This document shows positions 26,323-35,858 of a DNA stretch of 64,000 nucleotides, piece by piece (position 1 is the stretch's first letter; each line of letters begins with the position of its first letter). Both the position numbers and the translations under genes were made by a program. The stretch lies in assembly GCA_016716665.1 (NCBI GenBank), contig JADJVH010000004.1:310001-374000 (forward strand), read 5' to 3'. The notes beneath the pieces were generated by a model. The model was given only the letters and a program-made list of their open reading frames with translations, ran no database searches and had not been told where the DNA came from. This DNA comes from Candidatus Opimibacter iunctus (GTDB lineage: Bacteria > Bacteroidota > Bacteroidia > Chitinophagales > Saprospiraceae).

Positions 26323-27570
26323 AGCCATCTCTGTCTCCTTGCCCTTGACTATATCATGATTGTAGCGGAAGGCAAATTGAAATACAACCCCCAGGACCAA
26401 CGCGTAGGCTGCAAAAGTAAACCAGATACTCGACCAGTCCTTGACACCATCCGTGGTAAACCAATCCACAACCCATCCACTGAGCAACCCGCCAAAAAAT
26501 GCACCAAGTCCATTGGTCATCAACATGAATAATCCCTGTGCACTGGCCCGTATGCTGATGTCTGCCTCACGTTCGACAAAGAGCGATCCTGAAATATTGA
26601 AAAAATCAAAGGCCATCCCATAGATAATCATGGACATGACGAGGAATATCAATCCTCCTCCCGGATCACCAATACCAAACAACCCAAACCGGAAAAACCA
26701 GGCGATGATACTCAGGAGCATGACCCGCTTGATCCCAAACCGGCGCAGGAAGAAAGGAATCGTAAGGATAAAAAGTGTCTCTGAAATCTGTGAAATAGAG
26801 ATCAGGATATTTGGGTGCAGTACAGCGAAAGAGTCTTTATATTTTTCGATTAGCCCAAAGTCATCCAGGAATGGTTTCCCAAACGCATTGGTGATCTGCA
26901 ATGCAGCCCCCAGGAGCATAGAGAAAAAGAAGAAGATGGCCATCTTGCGGTTTTTGAAAAGCACCAATGCATCAAGGCCAAAACTGGAAGCCCATGACGT
27001 ACTCTTCTTTGATTTGGCAGGAACACAGGCCGGCATGGTAAAGCAATAGATGCTCATCACCAATGATGCGGCACCACTCACTAAAAACTGTATAGGTGTC
27101 TGTGTCCAGTTAAAGATATCCACTAGCCACATGGCGCAGATAAAACCAACCGTACCCCAAACCCGGATCGGAGGAAAATCCTTAACGATATTGAATCCCT
27201 TGTTTTCGAGGATGATATAGGATACCGTGTTGTTGAGTGCAATGGTCGGCATAAAGACCATCGCGTTGAAAAACATCACCCAATACATCATATTAGGATC
27301 CCCCACCCTGGAAGCCCAAAAAAGAAGCATGGCTCCTGCCAAGTGGCATGCGCCAAGCACTTTCTCGGCATTGACCCAGCGATCAGCAATAATCCCCATC
27401 AGTGCAGGCATAAACAGGGAGGCAATCCCCATAGTACCATACGTGGCTCCGATCTGGGAGCCCGTGGCATGTAATACACTAAACATATACCCTCCAAGGG
27501 AAATCAACCATGAACCCCAGATAAAAAATTCAAGGAAGTTCATGACTATGAGCCGGTACCTGATATTCAC
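26320..27570 (-). CDS. Nucleoside:H+ symporter family MFS transporter (NupG/XapB-like)
   Basis: A 416-residue protein with twelve predicted helices in the pattern of the nucleoside/H+ symporter branch of the major facilitator superfamily. The N-terminal RLIVMNFLEFFIWGSWLISLGGY and the segment GIADRWVNAEKVLGACH (intracellular loop after helix 2-3) are typical. It would import nucleosides that the uridine kinase downstream then phosphorylates. The stop codon lies at the edge of a nine-base repeat. The upstream gap to the lipoprotein gene is 169 bases, so it probably has its own promoter. Confidence 0.85.
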   Translation of the reverse strand: MNIRYRLIVMNFLEFFIWGSWLISLGGYMFSVLHATGSQIGATYGTMGIASLFMPALMGIIADRWVNAEKVLGACHLAGAMLLFWASRVGDPNMMYWVMFFNAMVFMPTIALNNTVSYIILENKGFNIVKDFPPIRVWGTVGFICAMWLVDIFNWTQTPIQFLVSGAASLVMSIYCFTMPACVPAKSKKSTSWASSFGLDALVLFKNRKMAIFFFFSMLLGAALQITNAFGKPFLDDFGLIEKYKDSFAVLHPNILISISQISETLFILTIPFFLRRFGIKRVMLLSIIAWFFRFGLFGIGDPGGGLIFLVMSMIIYGMAFDFFNISGSLFVEREADISIRASAQGLFMLMTNGLGAFFGGLLSGWVVDWFTTDGVKDWSSIWFTFAAYALVLGVVFQFAFRYNHDIVKGKETEMA

Positions 27571-27739
27571 TATGATGCTGTTTGATGAGACAGTAGACCT
27601 GAATCCGGATGGGAAGATAGTAATTTATGTTACGTCTCCCCAAGGAGTTCAAATCCCAGAAGCCACCAAGAAGAAACCTCCTTTTCAGGATGCAAGGCTG
27701 GTTCCTATGGACTGAGGGCTATTAGTCTCCGGTGCCTGT

Positions 27740-28876
27740 CTATAAATGACTTAGGGCAACTGTCAATTGTTGGGTCTCAAACAACTTTGATTCTCCTGTC
27801 GTCTCATTATAGAGCAGGGCTGTGATGGTCAGGTCAACCAGGTAAGACGGATGATTGGCTGGTGAGGGCCCGTAAGGGTTGACCGAGTCGATGATTACTT
27901 TAGCATTAGATGGCTGAACCCCTCCTGCACTCTTCCAGATGTCCCCGGATTCATCCCTGTAGGTGATCGACACACGATCTGCATATACACTGGAAGAAAC
28001 ATTTTCAATAGGTGTGCTACTGAGTTCAATCGGAAAATAGCATGCATCTACAAACCCATTTTGAATTCTGACAGTTTGGGTGATCTCAGAGACATTACCA
28101 AGGGCATCTGTAACAGTGACTGCAGCGTATATCTCAGCTACGCTATCCTGTACAAAAACAACCTGGTTTTGTGTGGTATCCCCGTTGGCCCAAAGGAATT
28201 GAAATGGAGCTGTTCCTTCGGGTCTTACGCGCAAACTGATATACCGTGCATTTTCAACCTTGGGTTCTATTGATGCCAGGCATGGAACCAATGTCGTCGG
28301 ATCAAATGACACACACTGGCTGTATTGACAACCGGTGTAGGCAAAAGTCTGGAAACAAACATTGATGCGTTGCTGATAGCCAACCACACTATTAAACTCA
28401 TGGTAATAAGTGTTTGATGGTCCGTTGAGATCCTGCCAGTAACTGTACCCGCTCATAAACAAGGCAGGGTGAGCCGAAAGGAAAACATCAAAACTATCTA
28501 CCTCCTGGGCAGACGGGACCAGTTCCTTTGTTCCGGGATGAATCGTATTGGCAAATGCCTGCTCCGGATCAACCTGATACGGCAGTGCCTGGAAAAAATC
28601 AAAAGTGAAGGATGGATCGCAATTGTCAAGGCATCCATTGAGACTGAATACAGCGCTATAAACACTCAGGGAATCCACCTGTCCCACAACAGGCAGCATA
28701 GTCCATTGTGCATTTCCAGCCTGGATTTCTAATGCTTCATTTCCAAAAGAAGCATTCATACCAAATACCGGATCATCCGTGAATCCATTTGGGATATCCT
28801 TTGGATCCTTGACGCATGATAGCATCATTCCTGTCAGCAATGCCAGGATGAGCAGGCTATTCTTACTTGCTTCCAT
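27740..28876 (-). CDS. Surface or periplasmic lipoprotein with a PKD/SprB-like repeat
   Basis: A 378-residue lipoprotein: signal peptide with lipobox (GMMLSC, Cys near 21). The middle has paired cysteines (NGCLDNCDPSF; YTGCQYSQC) and one module of the type found in the adhesin of this operon: APFQFLWANGDTTQNQ followed by YAAVTVTDALGN. The C-terminal 100 residues look beta-rich. Its start overlaps the end of the barrel gene by 14 bases, so the pair is translationally coupled. It may bind or present the adhesin or sense ligand at the outer membrane; this is inference from context and shared repeat only. Confidence 0.65.
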   Translation of the reverse strand: MEASKNSLLILALLTGMMLSCVKDPKDIPNGFTDDPVFGMNASFGNEALEIQAGNAQWTMLPVVGQVDSLSVYSAVFSLNGCLDNCDPSFTFDFFQALPYQVDPEQAFANTIHPGTKELVPSAQEVDSFDVFLSAHPALFMSGYSYWQDLNGPSNTYYHEFNSVVGYQQRINVCFQTFAYTGCQYSQCVSFDPTTLVPCLASIEPKVENARYISLRVRPEGTAPFQFLWANGDTTQNQVVFVQDSVAEIYAAVTVTDALGNVSEITQTVRIQNGFVDACYFPIELSSTPIENVSSSVYADRVSITYRDESGDIWKSAGGVQPSNAKVIIDSVNPYGPSPANHPSYLVDLTITALLYNETTGESKLFETQQLTVALSHL

Positions 28877-30311
28877 AGAAGATGTAGTTTAAGGTAACAA
28901 AAGGATGTAATGCTGCAAATGCTCCATCCCAGTAGTAACCGTCCTGCGCCAAGGCGGCATCCGATACTGTGAAAGAAGAAAAATATATGTCGGTACCTAC
29001 TGAGGCAACCAGTCGGGGTGTGAGTTGATACCCATAAGAAACATCGGCTGTCCAATGAAGCTTCCGTAGTCCATCTGTCTTTACCCAATCATATGATGTC
29101 GTCTCTGAAACAGCAGATGCGAATTGATCATGAGTCTGCACTACAATATCTCCTTGTGCGCCATACAGGTACTGGATACCCCCATGGGCACCAAAGACAC
29201 TCCTGTGCAATCGGTATTGAGCACCAAGCCTGGAATAGACAAAATGGAGCTTATCAGGAGAGAGGCTGTTAAAACTACTGCGTGTGCCAAAACCAGGTTG
29301 AGTGACGGTCGATGTCCGCTGGAAATCGAAACCACCTGCCTGGAGCAGATATCCTGCTGCCCATGAAAGCTGAACTTTGGGGCTGAGTGTATAACCAAGC
29401 CCTGCGCCTGCCCTTAGTTTCCATCCTGTAGAATAATCCGGCTTTGATGCAAGGATAATTCCTGCACCTGCTTCACCAAAAAGATACACCATATGTTTAA
29501 AGGAAGTCTGCGGCTTGATTTGGCCAGGCGTATAATCTGCAGCATAATGAATTCCTGAAAGTTCAAGCAGATCTATCTCATTGACATTGAAGCTGGTCCT
29601 GCTTCCGGGTTTTGGAGGAATATAGGGCATGATGTCGGCCTCCGGATCTTCAACTGTTACCGAAGCTGCCTTTGATACAATCTGATATGAACGGGCTGCT
29701 GAATCATCAACCCGAAATGTACCATCCGGGGCAGTTCCGATGGCAGCCGGTAACGAAACGGGTTGCCCGGTTGTCTGCGTGATCGGTATGGCTGGTTTTG
29801 GTGCAGCCTGTTCTGTCTGTTTAGGTTGAACAGGTTTTGCAACCTCTTTTACTTGTTTCGATTTTGGAGTTGATGGGGCTAATGCTTTTGCTTGCTTATT
29901 TGAATTTGTATTTGTATTTGTATTTGCTGCTTGATCTGTGTTGACTGCTGCCGGAACAATAGTATTATTTCCATTATTTATCGTGGACTTTTCAATTTCA
30001 CTATTGGCAGGTTCATTTGCCTCAGTGTTAAGGGAGGATCCTGTACTGATTTCCGTATTACCGGAAGACTTCACATCGAGGCTCACGGATTGTTGCTGTC
30101 CGTCAGGTGAGGGAGGTGCCTGCTGGGACAACATGAAGTAGCCTGCAAAAATGGCTGCAAGGCCCAGGCCACCAAGCCACCAGAAGGGAACAATCCTCCT
30201 GCGCTTCTGCCCGTCGAGGAGAGCGATCATGTCCGCGCGATGTTGCTCATCGACCGGAAAATGTTGCTCTTCCCATTTCCTTTTCAGGATATCATCGAAG
30301 TTTTCTTTCAT
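28863..30311 (-). CDS. Trans-envelope protein: anti-sigma-like N-terminus, membrane helix, linker, outer-membrane barrel
   Basis: A 482-residue protein of four parts. Residues 1-41 are charged and helical (FDDILKRKWEEQ) and end in KRRR, so by the positive-inside rule they face the cytosol. One helix follows (FWWLGGLGLAAIFAGYFML, about 43-61). Residues 62-260 are a disordered Gln/Asn/Thr/Pro/Lys-rich linker, including an NTNTNT run coded by a 6-base microsatellite. From about 270 the protein shows barrel-like strands (LRAGAGLGYTLSPKVQLSWAAGYLL, split by turns) and ends FVTLNYIFYGSK, as in PorT-like outer-membrane domains. The preceding ECF sigma gene overlaps by four bases (ATGA), so this is probably its anti-sigma factor. 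Confidence 0.7.
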   Translation of the reverse strand: MKENFDDILKRKWEEQHFPVDEQHRADMIALLDGQKRRRIVPFWWLGGLGLAAIFAGYFMLSQQAPPSPDGQQQSVSLDVKSSGNTEISTGSSLNTEANEPANSEIEKSTINNGNNTIVPAAVNTDQAANTNTNTNSNKQAKALAPSTPKSKQVKEVAKPVQPKQTEQAAPKPAIPITQTTGQPVSLPAAIGTAPDGTFRVDDSAARSYQIVSKAASVTVEDPEADIMPYIPPKPGSRTSFNVNEIDLLELSGIHYAADYTPGQIKPQTSFKHMVYLFGEAGAGIILASKPDYSTGWKLRAGAGLGYTLSPKVQLSWAAGYLLQAGGFDFQRTSTVTQPGFGTRSSFNSLSPDKLHFVYSRLGAQYRLHRSVFGAHGGIQYLYGAQGDIVVQTHDQFASAVSETTSYDWVKTDGLRKLHWTADVSYGYQLTPRLVASVGTDIYFSSFTVSDAALAQDGYYWDGAFAALHPFVTLNYIFYGSK

Positions 30312-30868
30312 TTCAATGATGCTGTTTTTGACTCTTTAACTAATGCTTCCCTCACTTTCTTCCGCGCTTCATGGACATGCCACTTGGAGGTCCCTTCTGA
30401 AATATTCAACATGGCAGCGATATCCTTATGTCCGTATCCATCAATGGCAAAGAGATTAAACACCTGCTTGTCCATCGGAGATAACCTGTTGATCACAGAC
30501 ATAATATGGTCGATATCAATATCTGATGTAGTATGGATCACTTCTTCTTCGGGCCAGTCAATATCCTGAGAGGGCTGACCGTAGTATACATGTTGCTTGT
30601 AATGCCTTTGCTGTGCCCTGAATTCATCAATGATACTCCTGAGGGTGATTTTGGAGATCCATGCCTTGAAGGAACCGCTATGGTCAAATTGATCGAGATT
30701 CTGCAGCACCTTTAAGAAACTCAGGTTGAGCCTTGAGCCGGCTTCATGCTTATCCTTGCAATACCGGATACAGATCGACATCATGTAGCTGTAGCATTGG
30801 TCGTACAAGCGAAGCTGAGCCTTTCGGTCTCCCTTTATACACTGCGTGATCAGATGCTGGTCTATATT
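30308..30868 (-). CDS. ECF-type RNA polymerase sigma factor
   Basis: A 186-residue sigma-70 family protein of the extracytoplasmic function group. Region 2 includes QLRLYDQCYSYMMSICIRYCKD and FKAWISKITLRSIIDEFR; region 4 is LSPMDKQVFNLFAIDGYGHKDIAAMLNISEGTSKWHVHEARKKV (helix-turn-helix, about 125-168). Start at ATG 30868 gives the usual N-terminus; ATG 30892 adds eight residues. It would direct polymerase to its own operon and other targets. The next gene overlaps by ATGA and encodes the probable anti-sigma; the large adhesin gene ends 75 bases upstream. Confidence 0.9.
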   Translation of the reverse strand, partial: NIDQHLITQCIKGDRKAQLRLYDQCYSYMMSICIRYCKDKHEAGSRLNLSFLKVLQNLDQFDHSGSFKAWISKITLRSIIDEFRAQQRHYKQHVYYGQPSQDIDWPEEEVIHTTSDIDIDHIMSVINRLSPMDKQVFNLFAIDGYGHKDIAAMLNISEGTSKWHVHEARKKVREALVKESKTASLK

Positions 30869-30966
30869 CATACTAAGCGTAGAAAAGGCCACCGACTTGT
30901 CATTCCCTCTAAATGACGCATCGGCAGCCCTTTTCTCAAAAAGAGATCTTTAGGATCCTGTTTCCA

Positions 30967-33900
30967 TTAATCCTGCTTGATAAAGCGTCCGTAGTAGAGG
31001 CCATTTTCTCCCTTCAGATTGACGTGATACAATCCGGGGGCAAAAGAACCTACAGCTACCGTAATGATATTGTTTGCTATCGTTTCGCTGCCTGCGTAGA
31101 CAACTTTTCCTTGCATATCGATCATCTGGACATCCATTTTTGCATTTCCACCCGGGACAGGGATATTGATTTCCTGTGTAGCCGGGTTTGGATACAACCT
31201 GATTTCCTCGATAGTAGTTGGGTCTTCTACAGCCACCGTACCAGTATTGGCAATGAGTGTAACTGCCAGTACTTCAGGATCTTCAGGCGTCAATGTCACC
31301 CACATGACCGGGGATGTGAGGCCTGCGATATCATAGCTGATCCTGTATGTACCCCATGCCAGACCGGTGAAACGGAAAGTTCCGTCCTCTAGCGTCCAGG
31401 TATATCCCAGTGGATTGCCCTGCGCATCGCTGATGATCACTTCAACACCTGCGAGACCTGAACCACCTCTGTCATCTGCACCCTGGCCTGCCACCAAATG
31501 GTTAGGATCAGTCACTACTCCACCAATCACACCACCGCCGCCGTTTCCACCTGCGCCATGTACCATATAGATATCAAGCGGGAATGGGAACCATGCGGGA
31601 AGTGTGTATGGATATGCTCCTTCCCAGGTGGTACTATTGAATGAGTATGTTGGAAGATAGTCATCTGCTCCAGGCGAACCTGGATTCAGTACCGATTTCA
31701 CGATATAGGTTCCATCAGGTAATCCGTCGAAAGAATAGTATCCGCCCTGCCCGATCTGTGCAGAATCAATCAGTTGAAAATCCTGACCTGAATTTGGATC
31801 ATAGCTGTAGGCATATACAAACCCTTCCAGTTGAAGAGAAGATAATGAATCAGAATAAACTGTACCTGTGATCACATTGAGTCCTTCGGTAGGCACTAAA
31901 GAGTCAATCACAATACATGTTGTGGTCACGCATCCAAAGTCGGTTGTGGCAGTAACACAGTATTGTCCTGGCTCTGTGATTTCAATGTAAGGCAGGGTAT
32001 CACCTGTAGACCATATCGTTGAAATCAACGGAGCTGATGATTCGAGATAAAGCGCATGCACAGGTCCACCTGTATAGACTATGCCGACATAGCAACTATC
32101 CACAAAGAAATTACATGCAGAAGATACACAACCGACCGAGTCAGTAACAGTAACACAAAGGTCATGGATACCGAAATCAACAACCGTAGTCTGGTTGATA
32201 TCACCGTTTGACCATTGATAGGTAAACGGAGGTATACCCCATGCATTGGCTGTATAGGCCGTACCTACAGGGTCCTGGCTTGGCTCTGAAGAAATCCATA
32301 CACCGCAGGAATCCTGTGCCCAGAAATATACATAGGCACATGAAGAGCTCACACATCCACCTGAATAGACAGTAACACAGTAATCGCCTTCCTGGCCGAC
32401 AGTAATGGCCTGTGTAGTTTCACCAGTACTCCACTGGTAGGTAGCACCCTGGTTAGGATCATTCAATGGAATCGCAATCAGTTCAGCACTGCTGTTGGAG
32501 AAGTAGTTTATTGAAATATATACCTGGCATGGAGAAAAGAAGCTATCCACGCAGGCCACTGTCTCACAACCTAAAGAAGAGGTTACCGTGACACAGTTGT
32601 AATCATTTGGTGAATTGATCTGGGTTACGGAATCGGTACCCCCGTTTGACCACTGATAGGAAAATGTTCCAAAGCCCCAGGCATATGCTTCGGCAAACCA
32701 CTGACCTGAACTATCAGTATAAGTGGTCACCCATGCAGAACAATTAGTGCTGAGGTCTTCGAAGTTGACATTCGTGCAAGCTTCGGTCACACATCCCGAG
32801 CCTATCGTAACCGTCACGCAATAATCGCCTGATTCTGTCACCGTCAAGATTGGTGTAGTAGCTCCATTGGACCATTGATAGGTGATCGGATCAGCTCCTG
32901 GTAAGCTAAAGATAGGATCAGTGTACACACTGAGAATAGCAGTAGAAGTATCTACATATTGCAGGTCCACCCATGCATAGCAGTAATTGCTGCTCTCATA
33001 GCATCCGGAAGAAACACAACCTTCTGCATCGGTCATGGTGACACAATAGGTTTGTGTGGGATCTGAGGGGTAGATAATACTGGTAGTCTCTCCTGTACTC
33101 CATAGGTATGACCAGTAAGGAGCAGATGTATATGCGTCGGCCTGTAAAGCAAATGTATTGGAATCTGTCACAAATGCACTGACATAGACAGCACATGAGT
33201 CCTGTGACCATCCATAATCATAGCAGGATGTAGCGGAACATCCATTTGCACTTGTCATCGTAACACAATACAGACCGGGTGCATTTGGTAATATCTGCTG
33301 GGTGGAATCCCCAGTGCTCCAGACATAATAGAAAGGAGCCTCTCCGTAACCTTGGGCATTTAACCCTCCGGTTGCCGGATCTTCATAGATATATACTTCG
33401 CAGAAATTGAAATCATCAACAATGATGCAAGTTGCATAACTGCATCCTGTGCCATCTGTAATGGTTACACAATAGGTTCCAGGGCCGACATTACCTATAG
33501 TGGGGATTGTCTCCCCGGTACTCCATGCATAGGAAAATGGTGCTGCCCCGCTGCCAATAGCTTCAAGGGTATAGGTACTGCTATCAGGATTCATCCAACT
33601 AAGGATATAAGCAAAACAGGCACTCGTGGTGTCGAAGCTGACATACACAGAATCAATCCCCTGGCATCCCCATGGGAAAGTAGCTGTGACAGCATAGTTA
33701 CCAGCGGATTGAGGAATAATGGTCTGGGAAGTTTCGCCTGTTGACCATGCATATTCTGCACTCAGGCCCGGAGGAGTCCATGCGGTCAGTTGCAGTCCGC
33801 CGTTAGGATTCCACTCTTCGAGTATAAAAACTGTACAGGAGTCCATCATGACCTCTTCGCAGTAGACAAAATCTGCGACGAAAACTTCATTGCCATTGAG

Positions 33901-34203
33901 TATCGTGAAATACTGGCTCTCTGTAGTCCCCCAGCAATCGACCATGCTCACTTCGAGCCAACCTAAAAAATTAGGCCCCTGAGTTGGGATATTAAACGAA
34001 TAAATCCCATTTGTATCCGTAGTGGTAGCATATCCTGCCGCTGTCGAGTCAGCGAAATATACAGATACAAGCATACTCACCCCACTCTGAGGCAAGCTGT
34101 CCGAATTGATTACTGTGCCATGCACATTTACATTCTGGGCCATGACACCGAGCCATGACATTACGGTAAGGAGGGATAAGAGTAAAAGTTTTCTGTTGAA
34201 CAT
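30967..34203 (-). CDS. Giant T9SS surface protein with nine Cys-paired WS[TN]G repeats
   Basis: About 1078 residues. The signal peptide from ATG 34203 ends at VMAQ (ATG 34215 adds four residues). An N-terminal CNA-B-like domain is followed by nine repeats of about 75-95 residues, each with a core such as SYAWSTGETIPTI or TYQWSNGATTP and a tail such as YCVTVTDxxGCxxxxC with two Cys. These resemble SprB/PKD-type adhesin modules. Then come two more CNA-B or carboxypeptidase-regulatory-like domains with a Gly-rich stretch, and a type A T9SS domain (RLYPNPATQEINIPV to GRFIKQD). Surface adhesion or gliding is likely. It is the first gene of the minus-strand operon with the ECF sigma factor. Confidence 0.8.
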   Translation of the reverse strand: MFNRKLLLLSLLTVMSWLGVMAQNVNVHGTVINSDSLPQSGVSMLVSVYFADSTAAGYATTTDTNGIYSFNIPTQGPNFLGWLEVSMVDCWGTTESQYFTILNGNEVFVADFVYCEEVMMDSCTVFILEEWNPNGGLQLTAWTPPGLSAEYAWSTGETSQTIIPQSAGNYAVTATFPWGCQGIDSVYVSFDTTSACFAYILSWMNPDSSTYTLEAIGSGAAPFSYAWSTGETIPTIGNVGPGTYCVTITDGTGCSYATCIIVDDFNFCEVYIYEDPATGGLNAQGYGEAPFYYVWSTGDSTQQILPNAPGLYCVTMTSANGCSATSCYDYGWSQDSCAVYVSAFVTDSNTFALQADAYTSAPYWSYLWSTGETTSIIYPSDPTQTYCVTMTDAEGCVSSGCYESSNYCYAWVDLQYVDTSTAILSVYTDPIFSLPGADPITYQWSNGATTPILTVTESGDYCVTVTIGSGCVTEACTNVNFEDLSTNCSAWVTTYTDSSGQWFAEAYAWGFGTFSYQWSNGGTDSVTQINSPNDYNCVTVTSSLGCETVACVDSFFSPCQVYISINYFSNSSAELIAIPLNDPNQGATYQWSTGETTQAITVGQEGDYCVTVYSGGCVSSSCAYVYFWAQDSCGVWISSEPSQDPVGTAYTANAWGIPPFTYQWSNGDINQTTVVDFGIHDLCVTVTDSVGCVSSACNFFVDSCYVGIVYTGGPVHALYLESSAPLISTIWSTGDTLPYIEITEPGQYCVTATTDFGCVTTTCIVIDSLVPTEGLNVITGTVYSDSLSSLQLEGFVYAYSYDPNSGQDFQLIDSAQIGQGGYYSFDGLPDGTYIVKSVLNPGSPGADDYLPTYSFNSTTWEGAYPYTLPAWFPFPLDIYMVHGAGGNGGGGVIGGVVTDPNHLVAGQGADDRGGSGLAGVEVIISDAQGNPLGYTWTLEDGTFRFTGLAWGTYRISYDIAGLTSPVMWVTLTPEDPEVLAVTLIANTGTVAVEDPTTIEEIRLYPNPATQEINIPVPGGNAKMDVQMIDMQGKVVYAGSETIANNIITVAVGSFAPGLYHVNLKGENGLYYGRFIKQD

Positions 34204-34314
34204 ACGTAAAGACATTATTTGGGTTTCTAAATTAACCTGTTTCGACTACTAATACGAGCCATCGTGGCACAAGGTTGGGGTTTGGGGGGATTTTTTTCAC
34301 TTATTTTGTAAATA

Positions 34315-35586
34315 ATGGCAACTATACCACTGGCCGAGCGCATGAGGCCCCGATCGATCGCCGAAATCCTGGGCCAGGAGCACCTGCTGAGCGAAGGAGC
34401 CGTCCTGCTCAAGGCCATTCGTTCCGGCAGGCTACCCTCAATGATCCTCTGGGGTCCTCCGGGAGTAGGTAAAACCACCCTAGCCAGGGTGATAGCAGGT
34501 GAAATGGGGCGGTCATTTATCCCCCTTTCGGCTATCAATAGTGGAGTAAAGGATATCAGGGATGCCATAGACCAGGCTAAAAAGCAAAGGTTTTTTGACC
34601 GTCCTGGCCCGATTATGTTTATCGATGAGATCCACCGTTTCAGCAAGTCCCAGCAAGACAGCCTGTTAGGCGCAGTTGAAGATGGTACGGTCACCCTCAT
34701 AGGTGCCACCACCGAAAATCCCTCCTTCGAAGTGATTTCGGCCCTTCTCTCCCGCAGTCAGGTCTATGTACTCAAGCCGTTAGATGAGGAGACTATGCGT
34801 AAACTCATCGCCAGGGCCATTAGCCAGGATGAGGAACTGAAGAAAAAGGAGATCATCATCGAGGAGGACACGGCACTGCTCAGGCTGACCGGAGGAGATG
34901 CCAGAAAGTTGCTGTCCGCGCTCGAACTGGTGACCAGTCAGGACGAACAACCGATCATCATCAATGATACCACAGTACAGGAGGCTATTCAACAAAACAT
35001 AGCCTTCTATGACAAAGGTGGTGACCAGCACTATGATATCATCTCTGCCTTTATAAAATCAATCCGTGGCTCTGATCCAAATGCTTCGGTCTATTGGCTT
35101 GCCCGCATGTTACATGGAGGAGAAGACATCAAGTTTATCGCCCGACGCCTCGTCATCCTTGCTGCAGAAGATATCGGCCTGGCCAATCCGAATGCCATCC
35201 TCCTTGCACAGGCTTGTGCAGATGCCATTCAGTTTGTCGGCATGCCAGAAGCCCGCATCGTCCTCTCAGAGGCTGTGATCTACCTGGCCACCAGTCCCAA
35301 GTCCAATTCTGCATACGAAGCGATCAGTGCAGCTTTGCAAAAGGTCAATGAGACTGGCCCTTTACCTGTACCTCTTGCATTACGCAATACACCTACCCAA
35401 CTCATGAAAAAACTTGGCTACGGCGAGGGCTACCAATACAGCCACGCTTACGAAGGCAATTTTGCGCAGCAGGAATTTATGCCCGACGAAGTAGCCGGCA
35501 CCTCCTTTTATCACCCGGGCTCCAATAAGCATGAAGCAGATATAGATGCGCGTTTAAAGCATTGGTGGGGGATTAAATATCAGTGA
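34315..35586 (+). CDS. rarA: Replication-associated recombination protein A (RarA/MgsA)
   Basis: A 423-residue AAA+ ATPase of the clamp-loader clade that acts at stalled forks. Walker A is GPPGVGKTT (47-55), Walker B is FIDEIHR (102-108), sensor 1 is GATTENPSFEV, and the C-terminal MgsA domain has FIKSIRGSDPNASVYWLARML and GYQYSHAYEGNF. The start follows the usual MATIPLAERMRP. It is divergent from the adhesin operon with about 100 bases between. The stop codon lies inside the first unit of heptad array F. Confidence 0.92.
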   Translation: MATIPLAERMRPRSIAEILGQEHLLSEGAVLLKAIRSGRLPSMILWGPPGVGKTTLARVIAGEMGRSFIPLSAINSGVKDIRDAIDQAKKQRFFDRPGPIMFIDEIHRFSKSQQDSLLGAVEDGTVTLIGATTENPSFEVISALLSRSQVYVLKPLDEETMRKLIARAISQDEELKKKEIIIEEDTALLRLTGGDARKLLSALELVTSQDEQPIIINDTTVQEAIQQNIAFYDKGGDQHYDIISAFIKSIRGSDPNASVYWLARMLHGGEDIKFIARRLVILAAEDIGLANPNAILLAQACADAIQFVGMPEARIVLSEAVIYLATSPKSNSAYEAISAALQKVNETGPLPVPLALRNTPTQLMKKLGYGEGYQYSHAYEGNFAQQEFMPDEVAGTSFYHPGSNKHEADIDARLKHWWGIKYQ

Positions 35587-35700
35587 TCGGTGATCAGTGA
35601 TCAGTGATCGGTGATCGTTAGAAATCTCCGTGATCTCTCCCGCCGCGTAGCTAAAGCAATGGCGGGATCTACGCTTCGCTTCGACGTGCGAAAACAGGAG
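35581..35700. repeat. Repeat island F: heptad array plus GC-rich inverted repeat
   Basis: Array F (35581-35622) has units CAGTGAT, CGGTGAT, CAGTGAT (twice), CGGTGAT and CGTTAGA; the rarA stop codon TGA is bases 4-6 of the first unit. At 35638-35669 an inverted pair TCCCGCC/GGCGGGA encloses GCGTAGCTAAAGCAAT. The following ATCTACGCTTCGCTTCGA resembles the block at 25505-25520. Confidence 0.8.
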
Positions 35701-35763
35701 AAATATCTTTGGTTATTTGATAAACCATATAACACTTAAATCAAACAATTCTTAAATAGCTTT

Positions 35764-35771
35764 TACCTTTG
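35764..35771 (+). promoter_or_regulatory. Candidate -7 box for the aspartate kinase gene (TACCTTTG)
   Basis: It is a full match to TAnnTTTG, 88 bases before the lysC start. The REP-like motif ACTGAGCGTAGTCGAAGTA (35809-35827) lies between box and start and so would be in the 5' leader of the mRNA. I do not see the -33 TTG. Confidence 0.45.
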
Positions 35772-35808
35772 TTCCCTCAAATATTTACTAAACGATATTT
35801 TTTCGGTT

Positions 35809-35827
35809 ACTGAGCGTAGTCGAAGTA
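35809..35827. repeat. REP-like motif (CTGAGCGnAGTCGAAG)
   Basis: One copy of a dispersed motif that also occurs at 13371-13390 and 62716-62733 (opposite orientation) and at 25439-25457. The halves GAGCG and CG-AAG/CTTCG make an imperfect palindrome. Similar motifs are common in intergenic DNA of many bacteria. Confidence 0.55.
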
Positions 35828-35858
35828 TCATTTTTCACTTTTCTTTCTTCATTTAAAA

